A stretch of DNA of 64,000 nucleotides, taken from the NCBI RefSeq assembly GCF_900091625.1, contig NZ_FMIC01000002.1:1798001-1862000 (forward strand), in the 5' to 3' direction. The translations under genes and the position numbers were made by a program. Under the pieces are notes generated by a model that worked only from the letters and a program-made list of their open reading frames with translations, did not search any database and was not told where the DNA came from. Below are positions 25,809-34,207 of this stretch, in pieces (positions within the stretch are counted from its first letter, which is position 1; each line of letters starts with the position of its first letter). The DNA is from Micromonospora peucetia. GTDB lineage: Bacteria; Actinomycetota; Actinomycetes; Mycobacteriales; Micromonosporaceae.

Positions 25809-28688
25809 CTAGCTGGAGTGGACCTCGAACTCGCTGAGCTGACCGGCGGGCCAGCCGCTGTTGCTGGTGAACGTCAACCGCAGGTACCGCTGACTGGTCG
25901 CCGAGAAGGTGACGGTGACCGTGTTGCCGCTGGCCGGGTTGAAGGTGTGGCCGGCGGACGCCTTGAGGGTGGCGAACGACGAGCCGTTCGTGGAGCCGAG
26001 CACCGACAGCGTCTGGGTGCGCGTCTGCCAGGCCGACGACGGCGGGAGCTTCAACACGACCCGGGACACCGACCGGTTGGCGCCCAGGTCCACCGTGAGC
26101 GACTGTGGGAAGGCGTTGTTGACGCTCTCCCAGTAGGTGTTCGGGTTGCCGTCCACCGCGTTGCCGGCGACGTACACGTCGGCGTGGCTGGTCGCCGCGG
26201 CCGGCCTGCCGAGCGCCAGGTTCCCGGTGGGCGGCGGGGTGGTGGGCGGCGGCGTGGTCGGGGGCGGGGTGGTGGTGCCGCCGTACACCTCGAACTCGGA
26301 GAGCTGCGCCGCCGGCCAGCCGGTGTTGCCCGTGACGGTCAGCCGGACGAACCGGCGGTCGCCGGCCGGCAGCGGGATCGACACCGTGTTGCCGCCGGCC
26401 GGGTCGAAGGTGTGCCCGGCCGACCCGGCGAGCGTGGCCCACGACGAGCCGTCGGTCGAGCCGAGCACCGACAACGTCTGGGTCCGGCGCTCCCAGCCGG
26501 CCGGCAGCTTGAGCACCACCCGGTCCACGGTGCGCGTCGCGCCCAGGTCGACGGTCAGCGACTGCGGGAACGCGTTGTTGGCGCTCTCCCAGTAGCTGGC
26601 CGCGTTGCCGTCCACCGCGTTCGCCGCGACATAGTTCTGGTTGGCGCTGGTCGCGGTCACCGGTCGGCCCTGCGCCAGGTTCCCGCCGGTCGGGGGCGGG
26701 GTGGTCGGCGGGGGCGTGGTGGGCGGCGGGGTGGTCGGGGGCGGAGTCGTCGGCGGGGTCGTCGGGGGCGGGCTGGTCGGCCCGCCGCCCCACTGCGGTT
26801 GCGGCCACGGCCCGCAGTACGGGGTTGGCGTGTACCAGCCGGAGTTGCCGGCGCCCTGGGTGATCTGGAAGCCGCTGCCGACACAGTTGTGCATCGGGTT
26901 GGCCTGGGCGATCCCGGTCGCCCGCACGTTCGTGAACGACACCTGGCTGGCCGCCTGCACCTGGAGTGCGTACGTGCCCGCGCCGTCGATCCGTACGTTG
27001 TCGAGGCTGATGCCGCTGGTCTGCCCCTCGATCCAGTGCAGCGCCGCGTACGAGCTGTCCAGGATGTCGGTGTCGGTGACGTTGATGGACGCGCCCTGGA
27101 TCGGCTCGTTGAGCGCGGAGAACCAGATCGCGCCCACCCCGAACTGCCAGTTGTAGTCCGAGTTGCCGTTGCGGATCAGCGTGTTCCGGGCGACGGTGAT
27201 CGTCCCGGAGACGGCGGTCGGGCCGGTCACCCCCGGGTAGCGGTTGGCGACGTGGATGCCGCCGCCGTTGGTGACCGAGTCGGCGGTGACGTTGTCGGTG
27301 ATCCTGATGTCCCGCCCGCCGTAGGTGACCAGGTGGTTGGCGAGGATGGTCACCCCGATCGTGTTGCGGGTGAAGGAGTTGTTGACGTTCGGCACGCTCT
27401 GCGCCCACATGGCGAGGGCGTCGTCGCCGGTGTTGCGTACGAAGGTGTTGGTCACCGTCGAGTTGGTGACGCCCCAGTGGAAGTTCACCCCGTCGGCGGT
27501 CTGGTCCAGGATCCGGCTGTTGCGGATGGTGAAGTTGTCCATCGGGCCGTCCATCCAGGCCCCGACCTTGGTGTGCTGCATCCAGACGTTGTCGACCACC
27601 GAGTTCGACATCGCCCCGCCGATGGCGTTGACCTGGTCGTCGTCGATCCGTTCCCGGATGTCGCCGATGATGGCGAAGTCGCGCAGCGTGACGTTGCGGC
27701 TGGGTCCGCCGGTCTCGTGCGGCCGGATCTCGCCGCTGTAGCCGCCGCCGGGGACATACTTGCCGTAGATGCCGGCGGCCCGCTTGCGGTCGGTCGGGTG
27801 CCGCCCGCCGAGCACCGAGTGCCACGGGCCCGCCCCGCGCAGGGTCACCCCGTCGACGACGACGTGGTCCCAGAGGGTGAACGTGCCGGTCGGAATCCAG
27901 ACGGCCCGGCCCTGGGCTCTGCCGGCGTCCACCGCCGCCTGGAACTTCGCGGTCGAGTCGGTCGCGCCGGTCGGGTCGGCGCCGAAGTCGGTGACCACGT
28001 CGAGCGCGCCGGCCGGTTTGGCGATCGGCGCGCCCACCAGCTCGAAGTCGGCCAGGTCGATGGTGAAGGTCGGTGACTGGGCGGTCGAGGAGACCTGGAG
28101 GCGGATCTTCGTGCCGGCCGGGTACGTGGTCCCGAACATCGTCCGGGTCTCGTCGTAGAAGTGGTGTGGGTTGGTGTCGCCCGGGTTGTTGTTGAACGGG
28201 TAGCCGCCGTAGTACCAGCCGTACCGCGAGGTCACCGGCACCGCCCTGACCAGGGTGCCGTTGGCCCGCAGGTCGATGCTGGCGTCCCGGCCGGTGCCGG
28301 CGGCGTTGTCCGGCAGGCTGTGGCGGAAGGTGACCGCGTTGGCGGGTGCGGTCAGGGTGAACTCGACGTACTCGCCGACGGCGTCGAGGGTGACCGCTTC
28401 CCGGCCGGACGCCTCGGACGGCAGCGTGCCGTAGCGCCGGTCCGGGCCGATCCTGGTGCCGGTGTGCGCGACCTCCTCGGCTTCGTGCTCGACGAACGGG
28501 ACGGTGGCGCCCCGGCCCGGGATGTCGAACGGGGAGAGCCCCGCGGCCTGGGCGGGGGTGGCGGTGCTGGTCAGCGCGACGACGGTGAGCGAGGTCGCGG
28601 TGAGGGCGGCGCCGACGAGGGCGGCGACGACCGCCCGGGTCCGGACTCTTCGGGGCGGATGCGGGGTGGCGGTGGCGTGGTCGGGCAT
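25809..28688 (-). CDS. Secreted GH87-type alpha-1,3-glucanase (B)
   Basis: 959 residues. Order: signal peptide ending near AQAAG (49), CBM35-like domain starting VEHEAEE (60-218), parallel beta-helix (230-630), Pro/Thr linker (637-669), F5/8 C domain (670-808), second Pro/Thr linker, second F5/8 C domain (831-959). Asp399, Asp422 and Asp423 (ADGVN ... TGDDAL) repeat the GH87 triad with identical spacing to glucanase A. The binding domains are here at the C-terminus, whereas in A they are at the N-terminus, so the two enzymes are paralogues of the catalytic core with different surroundings. Start at ATG 28688; the 50-codon upstream extension has no ribosome site. Confidence 0.85.
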   Translation of the reverse strand: MPDHATATPHPPRRVRTRAVVAALVGAALTATSLTVVALTSTATPAQAAGLSPFDIPGRGATVPFVEHEAEEVAHTGTRIGPDRRYGTLPSEASGREAVTLDAVGEYVEFTLTAPANAVTFRHSLPDNAAGTGRDASIDLRANGTLVRAVPVTSRYGWYYGGYPFNNNPGDTNPHHFYDETRTMFGTTYPAGTKIRLQVSSTAQSPTFTIDLADFELVGAPIAKPAGALDVVTDFGADPTGATDSTAKFQAAVDAGRAQGRAVWIPTGTFTLWDHVVVDGVTLRGAGPWHSVLGGRHPTDRKRAAGIYGKYVPGGGYSGEIRPHETGGPSRNVTLRDFAIIGDIRERIDDDQVNAIGGAMSNSVVDNVWMQHTKVGAWMDGPMDNFTIRNSRILDQTADGVNFHWGVTNSTVTNTFVRNTGDDALAMWAQSVPNVNNSFTRNTIGVTILANHLVTYGGRDIRITDNVTADSVTNGGGIHVANRYPGVTGPTAVSGTITVARNTLIRNGNSDYNWQFGVGAIWFSALNEPIQGASINVTDTDILDSSYAALHWIEGQTSGISLDNVRIDGAGTYALQVQAASQVSFTNVRATGIAQANPMHNCVGSGFQITQGAGNSGWYTPTPYCGPWPQPQWGGGPTSPPPTTPPTTPPPTTPPPTTPPPTTPPPTGGNLAQGRPVTATSANQNYVAANAVDGNAASYWESANNAFPQSLTVDLGATRTVDRVVLKLPAGWERRTQTLSVLGSTDGSSWATLAGSAGHTFDPAGGNTVSIPLPAGDRRFVRLTVTGNTGWPAAQLSEFEVYGGTTTPPPTTPPPTTPPPTGNLALGRPAAATSHADVYVAGNAVDGNPNTYWESVNNAFPQSLTVDLGANRSVSRVVLKLPPSSAWQTRTQTLSVLGSTNGSSFATLKASAGHTFNPASGNTVTVTFSATSQRYLRLTFTSNSGWPAGQLSEFEVHSS
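26224..26276 (-). repeat. Pro/Thr linker repeat, second linker of glucanase B
   Basis: A short GGCGGGGT/GGTGGGCGG repeat encodes a PPPTT-type linker between the two C-terminal discoidin domains. A longer copy encodes the first linker at about 26690-26790. Confidence 0.7.
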
Positions 28689-28805
28689 CAGCGGAGTTCT
28701 CCCTTTCGTCGGAATTCCAGATCCCCCGTGCGTTACGGCGTGGCGCTGGAGCGACGTACCTCCCTGTCGGGCTAGGGCCGGGGCGGGCCGGCGGGGTGGC
28801 GCGGC

Positions 28806-28833
28806 GCCGGCAGCAGGGACGGGGGCTGCCGGC
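28806..28833 (-). terminator. Hairpin downstream of the GH13 gene
   Basis: GCCGGCAGC (28806-28814) pairs perfectly with GCTGCCGGC (28825-28833) around a 10-nt loop, 14 nt past the GH13 stop and upstream of glucanase B. Confidence 0.65.
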
Positions 28834-28846
28834 ACCACACGGGTGA

Positions 28847-30505
28847 TCAGGCCGTTCCGGGTCCGGCCGGGGTCGGTTCGGCGGTACGCAGCCAGACGGC
28901 GGTGTCCGGCGGAAGCAGGTCGTCGTCGAGCGGCCCGCTGGCGAGCAGCCGCTCGGTGTGCGGTGGCAGTGGCACCGCGACGTCGGAGAGGTTGACCAGG
29001 CAGGTGAAGCCGGGCCGACGGTGGTGGGCGAGCACCCCGTCCGGGGCGGGCAGCCAGGTCATCGTCCCGTCGCCGAGCGCCGGGTCGGCCCGCCGGATCC
29101 GGATCGCCATCCGGTACAGCTCGAGCATCGAGGTCGCGTCGCCGGTCTGCGCCCGGACCGTCCGGTCCTTCCAGTCGGCCGGCTGCGGCAGCCAGGGCGC
29201 GGCGGCACCGTCGGGGCTGAACCCGAACGGCGGCTCGTCACCGGTCCAGGGCAGCGGCACCCGGCAGCCGTCCCGGCCCGGGTCGACCCGGCCGGAGCGT
29301 TCCCACATCGGGTCCTGGCGCAGCTCGTACGGGATGTCCTCGACCTCCCAGAGGCCCAGTTCCTCGCCCTGGTAGACGTAGGCGGCACCGGGCAACGACA
29401 GCGACAGCAGCGCGGCGGCCCGGGCCCGGCGGGTGCCCAGCTCCAGGTCGGTGGGGGTTCCCTCCCGCTTGGCGGCGAAGCTGAACGTGGTGTCCGCCCG
29501 TCCGTAGCGGGTGACGTGCCGGGTGACGTCGTGGTTGGAGAGCACCCAGGTGGCCGGCGCGCCGACCGGCGCGTGCGCGCTCAGCGTCCCGTCGATGCTC
29601 TCGCGTAGTGCCGAGGCGTCCCAGGCGCAGCCGAGGAAGTCGAAGTTGAACGCCGCGTGCAGTTCGTCCGGGCGCAGGTAGTTGGCGAACCGCTGCCGGT
29701 CCGGCATCCACACCTCACCGATCAGGGCCCGGTCGCCGGGGTACTCGTCGGCGATCCGACGCCAGTCGCGGTAGATCTCGTGCACCCCGTCGAGGTCGCG
29801 GAACGGGTGCGGTCGGCCCGGCCGGGTCTCGGGCAGCGTCCCGTCCTTGACCAGCAGCCCGGCCGAGTCGATCCGGATGCCGTCCACCCCCCGGTCGAAC
29901 CAGAACCGCAGGATGTCCTCGAACTCGGCCCGCACCCCGGGGTGGTCCCAGTTGAGGTCCGGCTGCTCGGGGGCGAACAGGTGCAGGTACCAGTCGCCGG
30001 GGGTGCCGTCCGGGTTGACGGTCCGGGTCCAGGTCTCGCCGCCGAACTCGCCGACCCAGTCGGTGGGCCGCTGGTCGCCGTTCGGGCCCCGGCCGGGGCG
30101 GAACCAGAACAGCTCCCGCTCGGGCGCGTCCGGCCCGCCGGCGAGGGCCGCCTGGAACCAGGGGTGCGCGTCGGAGCAGTGGTTCGGCACCACGTCGACG
30201 ATCGTCCTGATGCCGAGCGCGTGTGCCTCCGCGACCAGTGCCTCCGCCTCGGCCAGCGTGCCGAACACCGGGTCGATGTCGCGGTGGTCGGCCACGTCGT
30301 AGCCGGCGTCGGCCATCGGGGAGGGGTACCAGGGGCTGAACCAGATCGCGTCGACGCCGAGCGCGGACAGGTGGTCCAGCCGGGACCGGATGCCGGCGAT
30401 GTCGCCGACGCCGTCGCCGTCGCCGTCGGCGAAGCTACGCGGGTACACCTGGTAGATCACCGCTCCACGCCACCACGGACCATCGTCTGCTGGGGACACG
30501 GGCAC
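28847..30505 (-). CDS. GH13 alpha-glucosidase (oligo-1,6-glucosidase-like)
   Basis: 552 residues. GH13 conserved regions: DVVPNH (104-109), GIRIDSA with nucleophile Asp213, LIGEVW with acid/base Glu264, and VLSNHD with Asp326. The N-terminus WWRGAVIYQVYPRSFADGDGDGVGDIAG is the oligo-1,6-glucosidase/trehalose-synthase type. No signal peptide, so it acts inside the cell on oligosaccharides brought in by the adjacent ABC transporter. It lies 7 bp after the permease gene, in one operon with it. Which linkage it prefers cannot be read from sequence. Confidence 0.93.
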   Translation of the reverse strand: MPVSPADDGPWWRGAVIYQVYPRSFADGDGDGVGDIAGIRSRLDHLSALGVDAIWFSPWYPSPMADAGYDVADHRDIDPVFGTLAEAEALVAEAHALGIRTIVDVVPNHCSDAHPWFQAALAGGPDAPERELFWFRPGRGPNGDQRPTDWVGEFGGETWTRTVNPDGTPGDWYLHLFAPEQPDLNWDHPGVRAEFEDILRFWFDRGVDGIRIDSAGLLVKDGTLPETRPGRPHPFRDLDGVHEIYRDWRRIADEYPGDRALIGEVWMPDRQRFANYLRPDELHAAFNFDFLGCAWDASALRESIDGTLSAHAPVGAPATWVLSNHDVTRHVTRYGRADTTFSFAAKREGTPTDLELGTRRARAAALLSLSLPGAAYVYQGEELGLWEVEDIPYELRQDPMWERSGRVDPGRDGCRVPLPWTGDEPPFGFSPDGAAAPWLPQPADWKDRTVRAQTGDATSMLELYRMAIRIRRADPALGDGTMTWLPAPDGVLAHHRRPGFTCLVNLSDVAVPLPPHTERLLASGPLDDDLLPPDTAVWLRTAEPTPAGPGTA

Positions 30506-30512
30506 CTGCTTT

Positions 30513-31400
30513 CTATCCCTTGAGGCTGCCGGTGGTCAGCCCCGACATGATGTTCCGCTGGAAGATCAGGAAGACGATGACGGTCGGAATCGCGGCGATG
30601 ACCGACGCGGCGATCACCTCGTTCATGGGTGTGCCACCCGAGAAGGAGTAGATCCCGACGCTGACCGTCCGGGTCTCGGGCGACGGCATGACCAGCTTCG
30701 GCCAGAGAAAGTCCTTCCAGACCGCCGTCACGGCGAAGATCGAAACCACGCCGAGGATGGGACGCGACATCGGCAGGATGATCGACCACAGCGTGCGCAG
30801 CGGCGTCGCCCCGTCCATCAGGGCCGCCGCCATCAGCTCCTCCGGGATCGAGTCGAAGAACCGTTTCAGCAGGAAGATGTTGAACGCGTTCGCGACGGCG
30901 GGCAGCCAGATCGCGAACGGCGAGTCGAGCAGGTTGATGTGCAGGACCGGCAGGTCGATCACGGTCACGTACTGCGGAACGATGAGGACCATCGCCGGGA
31001 TCATCAGCGTCGCCAGCATCAGGCCGAGGATCACGTTGCCGAACACCGGTCGAAGCTTCGACAGGGCGTACGCCGCGGCGGTGTCGAGGACGAGTTGGAA
31101 CAACAGCGCGCCGGCCGCGTAGTAGAACGTGTTGAACAGCAGCTTGGCGAGGTCCAGGTTGTGCCACGCGTTGGCGTAGTTCTGCAACCGCGGATCCTTC
31201 GGGAAAAGCGATGGCGGAGTCTGCGCGATCTCCTGACCGGACTTGAGCGCGCCGGTGACCATCCAGTAGAGCGGCCCGAGGAAGACGAGCGTGAAGCCCA
31301 CGACGACGACGGCGAGCAGCGTCCAGTAGACGACCCGGCCGCGCCCCCGCCGGAGCTGGGCATGGGAGATGAGGGTCCGGGTTCCGGAGTCCTGTGCCAT
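30513..31400 (-). CDS. ABC sugar transporter permease (MalG type)
   Basis: 295 residues, six helices. The EAA-loop motif reads EELMAAALMDGATPLRTLWSIILPMSRPILG, the binding site for the ATPase. It forms a heterodimer with the product of the upstream permease gene. The locus lacks an ATPase gene; actinobacteria commonly share one multi-operon ATPase (MsiK-like) for such importers, so a shared ATPase elsewhere is expected (inference). Confidence 0.93.
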   Translation of the reverse strand: MAQDSGTRTLISHAQLRRGRGRVVYWTLLAVVVVGFTLVFLGPLYWMVTGALKSGQEIAQTPPSLFPKDPRLQNYANAWHNLDLAKLLFNTFYYAAGALLFQLVLDTAAAYALSKLRPVFGNVILGLMLATLMIPAMVLIVPQYVTVIDLPVLHINLLDSPFAIWLPAVANAFNIFLLKRFFDSIPEELMAAALMDGATPLRTLWSIILPMSRPILGVVSIFAVTAVWKDFLWPKLVMPSPETRTVSVGIYSFSGGTPMNEVIAASVIAAIPTVIVFLIFQRNIMSGLTTGSLKG

Positions 31401-31413
31401 GGGTCGCCCTGTC

Positions 31414-32370
31414 CTAGTCCTGTTTCGAGCTCAGCCGTACGTAGGCGGCGGAGAATCCGGCCAGCACCACGAGCATGATCACGCCGAGCGCCGCGGCGCC
31501 GTTGAGGTCGTTCTGGAAGAACCCGTGCTGATAGATGAGGTACGCCACCGAGGTCGCCGAGTCCTCCGCGCCCGTACCGTTCGCGAGGATCAGCGGCTCG
31601 ACGAAGAACTGCATCGTGGCGACGATCTGCATCATCGCCAGGAGCGCGAGGATCAGCCGGGTCTGCGGGACCGTCACGTGGCGGATCCGCCGCCAGATCC
31701 CGGCTCCGTCGAGCTCGGCCGCCTCGTAGAGTTCGCCGGGGATGTTCTGCAGTGCCGCCAGATAGATGAGCACCGCGCCGCCCATGTTCATCCAGGTCGA
31801 CGCGATCACCATTGCCGGCATCGTCATGTCGGGGGACTGCATCCACTGCGAGGTGGGCAGGCGCAGCGCCTTGAGGATCGAGTTGAAGAGTCCCGCGTCG
31901 CTGGGGTCGTACGCGTAGAACTTGAAGAGGAAGAGTGCCGAGGCCGGCGGCAGCATCACCGGCAGGTAGACCAGGATCCGCAGGTATCCCTTGGCGTGGC
32001 GGAACTCGTTGAGCAGGATCGCCACGAAGAACGGCACCGCGTACCCGAGGACGAGCGCGAGGATCGTGAAGTAGAACGTGTTCTTCCAGGCCGCCCAGAA
32101 GCTGGGGTCGGCGATGATGCGGTCGTAGTTGTCCCAACCGACCCAGGTCGTGACGCCGCGCCGGGTGCGCTGGAAGCTCATGACGATGCCGCGGATCATC
32201 GGATACCAGGAGAAGACCGCGAAGCAGAGCACCGCGCCGATCAGGAACGCGTGCCCGGTGAGGTTGTCTCGTACCCTGCGGCCGAGGCTCGTACGCTGCG
32301 GCCCGGCCGGATACGGCGACGCGGGGCGGCCCGGTTCTCTCCTGGTCCCCGGGACGATGGTGATCGCCAA
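31414..32370 (-). CDS. ABC sugar transporter permease (MalF type)
   Basis: 318 residues from a TTG at 32370, which has AGGAG five bases upstream. A GTG 24 codons further out lies in a Pro-rich stretch with no ribosome site. Six helices follow, with EAA motif ELYEAAELDGAGIWRRIRHVTVPQTRLIL. It pairs with the MalG-type permease. The 13-bp gap to that gene indicates co-transcription. Confidence 0.92.
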   Translation of the reverse strand: MAITIVPGTRREPGRPASPYPAGPQRTSLGRRVRDNLTGHAFLIGAVLCFAVFSWYPMIRGIVMSFQRTRRGVTTWVGWDNYDRIIADPSFWAAWKNTFYFTILALVLGYAVPFFVAILLNEFRHAKGYLRILVYLPVMLPPASALFLFKFYAYDPSDAGLFNSILKALRLPTSQWMQSPDMTMPAMVIASTWMNMGGAVLIYLAALQNIPGELYEAAELDGAGIWRRIRHVTVPQTRLILALLAMMQIVATMQFFVEPLILANGTGAEDSATSVAYLIYQHGFFQNDLNGAAALGVIMLVVLAGFSAAYVRLSSKQD

Positions 32371-32452
32371 GGCAACTCCTGTGTGAGTTGGTGACCGGAC
32401 GGTGGGGCGCGGCGGGGTGTGGGGCCGGCGCACCGGCCCCACACCCCGCGGA

Positions 32453-33832
32453 TCAACTCTCGGCGGCGAGGAGCTTGTTGACCTTGTCTTCGGCCGTCTT
32501 GAGAAGCGCGTCGATGTTCGCGTTCGGGTTGGTCAGCACCCCGGACATCGCCGCGTCGAGCACCGCGTAGATCGCCTGCGCGTTGCGGGGCTCACCCTTG
32601 ATCGGCACCGGGGTGGCCTCGAAGATCGCGAAGTTCGCGGTGTCGACGTTCGCGTTCGCCTTGCGCAGCTCGAGCTCCTGCTTCTGGGTTTCGCTGCCGT
32701 TGGCGAAGAGCAGCGGCTGAGGCAGGCCGACCGGGTAGTTCTGCGGCTTGGCCCGGACGTAGTCGAACTGGCCCTTGCCCGGCGTCAGCTTCTGGTAGGC
32801 GATCCACTTCAGACCGGCCTCGACCTGCTCGGGGGAGAGGCCCTTCTTGAAGAAGTAGCCCTCGCCACCACCGAGCGTCCCCTTCGCCTTGCCGTCCTGG
32901 CCGGGCAGCGGGGCCATCGCCCAGTCCTGGAACTTGCCCTGGAACTGGCTGACGATCGCCTGGGTGGCGTCGGGCGCGCCGACGAACATGCCGACCTTGC
33001 CCGCGCCGGCGTTGGTCAGCAGGTCGCCCCACTGCAACAGCTGGCGGCTGCCCATGCTGTTGTCGCCGTACCGCATGTCCTTGAGGTTCTGTAGGACCTG
33101 CCGGCCCATCGCGTTGTTGAAGTCGGCCTTCTTGCCGTCCGCGGTCAGCACCTGACCACCCTGGGAGTAGAGCAGGGAGGTGAAGTGCCAGCCGCCGGTG
33201 TTGCCGGCGCTGTACTCCGAGTAGCCGGCGATCCCGTTGCCGAGCGCGGAGATCTTCCTGGCCGCCTCCCGGACCTCGGGCCATGTCCTGGGCGGGCTGT
33301 TCACGTCGAGCCCCGCCTGCTGGAACAGGGCCTTGTTGTAGACCAGGCCCATCGAGTAGTTCTTCGCCGGGACGGCGTAGAGCTTGCCGCCGTCGCTGAA
33401 GACCTCCTTGAGCGCCGGGTCGACGCTGTCCCAGGTCGGAATCGTGTCCTTGTCGGCGTACCCGGTGATGTCCATCGCCTGACCGGAGTCCAGCACCTGT
33501 TGGAGATCGGTCATGTACCCGTAGAACAGGTCGGTCACGGTGCCGCCGGCCAGGCGGGCGGTGAAGTCCGGCGGGTTGTTGCACTGCTCGCCGACGCTCA
33601 CGCTCCTGATGACGATGTCAGGGTTCTGCCGCTGGAACTCGGCGACATCGTCGTTCCAGTTCTGCAACAGCTCTTTCTGGGAGCCGACCGGCTGGCAGTC
33701 GACGGTGATGGTGACCTTGCCGCCTGCATCGTTCGTCGCGTCGTCACTCTTCGTGGAGCAGGCCGCAAGGCTGAGCCCCAGGCCGGCCACGAGCGCCAAC
33801 GCCGCAGCCTTCCGGTACTGCGGTACGGACAT
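32453..33832 (-). CDS. Extracellular sugar-binding lipoprotein
   Basis: 459 residues. The N-terminus ends in the lipobox LSLAAC, so the mature protein is anchored by a lipid on Cys25. The rest is the cluster-B solute-binding fold of maltose-type proteins (family 1), with segments such as GMFVGAPDATQAIVSQF and YFFKKGLSPEQVEAGLKWI. It captures oligosaccharides, most likely alpha-1,3 or mixed alpha-gluco-oligosaccharides released by the glucanases encoded downstream (inference). First gene of the operon. Confidence 0.93.
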   Translation of the reverse strand: MSVPQYRKAAALALVAGLGLSLAACSTKSDDATNDAGGKVTITVDCQPVGSQKELLQNWNDDVAEFQRQNPDIVIRSVSVGEQCNNPPDFTARLAGGTVTDLFYGYMTDLQQVLDSGQAMDITGYADKDTIPTWDSVDPALKEVFSDGGKLYAVPAKNYSMGLVYNKALFQQAGLDVNSPPRTWPEVREAARKISALGNGIAGYSEYSAGNTGGWHFTSLLYSQGGQVLTADGKKADFNNAMGRQVLQNLKDMRYGDNSMGSRQLLQWGDLLTNAGAGKVGMFVGAPDATQAIVSQFQGKFQDWAMAPLPGQDGKAKGTLGGGEGYFFKKGLSPEQVEAGLKWIAYQKLTPGKGQFDYVRAKPQNYPVGLPQPLLFANGSETQKQELELRKANANVDTANFAIFEATPVPIKGEPRNAQAIYAVLDAAMSGVLTNPNANIDALLKTAEDKVNKLLAAES

Positions 33833-33976
33833 CTGTCCATCCCTTCGGGAACGGGTGTCTCCATAACCTGCGCTGATCTGCGGTGGTCGTCACCGCGCCG
33901 ATGCCCTGTCACTGGTCTGCATCTGCCGTGCGACCTGACCCCTGTGGCTTCACCGAGGTCAGGTGTGAGTGGAGTC

Positions 33977-34005
33977 ACTGTAACTACGCGAACTAGTCTC
34001 GGCAA
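33977..34005 (-). promoter_or_regulatory. Promoter of the sugar-uptake operon
   Basis: On the minus strand TTGCCG (34000-34005) and TACAGT (33977-33982) are 17 bp apart, a good SigA-type promoter by actinobacterial standards. It would start transcription about 140 nt before the binding-protein gene. Confidence 0.5.
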
Positions 34006-34091
34006 GGTCTGGATAGAGACTTGAAAGGATGCAACTTACCAATGACAGATTTTGACAGAGCCGCCACTGCTCGGCGCCGGCAACGACGAAA

Positions 34092-34125
34092 CGGCCGCCG
34101 ACCGCGAACTGGCGGTCGACGGCCG
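34092..34125 (-). terminator. Hairpin downstream of the LacI-family gene
   Basis: CGGCCGCCGACCGC (34092-34105) pairs with GCGGTCGACGGCCG (34112-34125) with one mismatch and a 6-nt loop, some 80 nt past the regulator's stop. Confidence 0.65.
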
Positions 34126-34207
34126 AAGCGTCGTCTCTGGCGGCCGGAGCAGGCGATCAGCGGCCGGATGGTCGGTCAGTGCCGCCGATCGGCGACGGGA
34201 ACGGTGG

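Larger units (their letters stand above)
33833..34207. other. Intergenic region between lacI-type gene and its target operon
   Basis: 375 bp with a hairpin after the LacI gene, a promoter candidate near 33977-34005 and an A+T-rich patch at 34010-34060 (ACTTGAAAGGATGCAACTTACC) whose two CTT/AAG-flanked halves resemble a degenerate LacI-family site. No gene seen. Confidence 0.45.

Noticed and set aside
26690..26790. Regularly spaced G-rich repeats resembling a CRISPR array
   Set aside because: They encode the Pro/Thr linker of glucanase B in frame, have no unique spacers and no cas genes are near.
21928..27825. A single unbroken 1965-codon frame spanning both glucanase genes
   Set aside because: Only the part from the ATG at 25620 reads as a protein with a signal peptide and ordered domains; the rest is the antisense-phase shadow of glucanase B, which has its own convincing frame.
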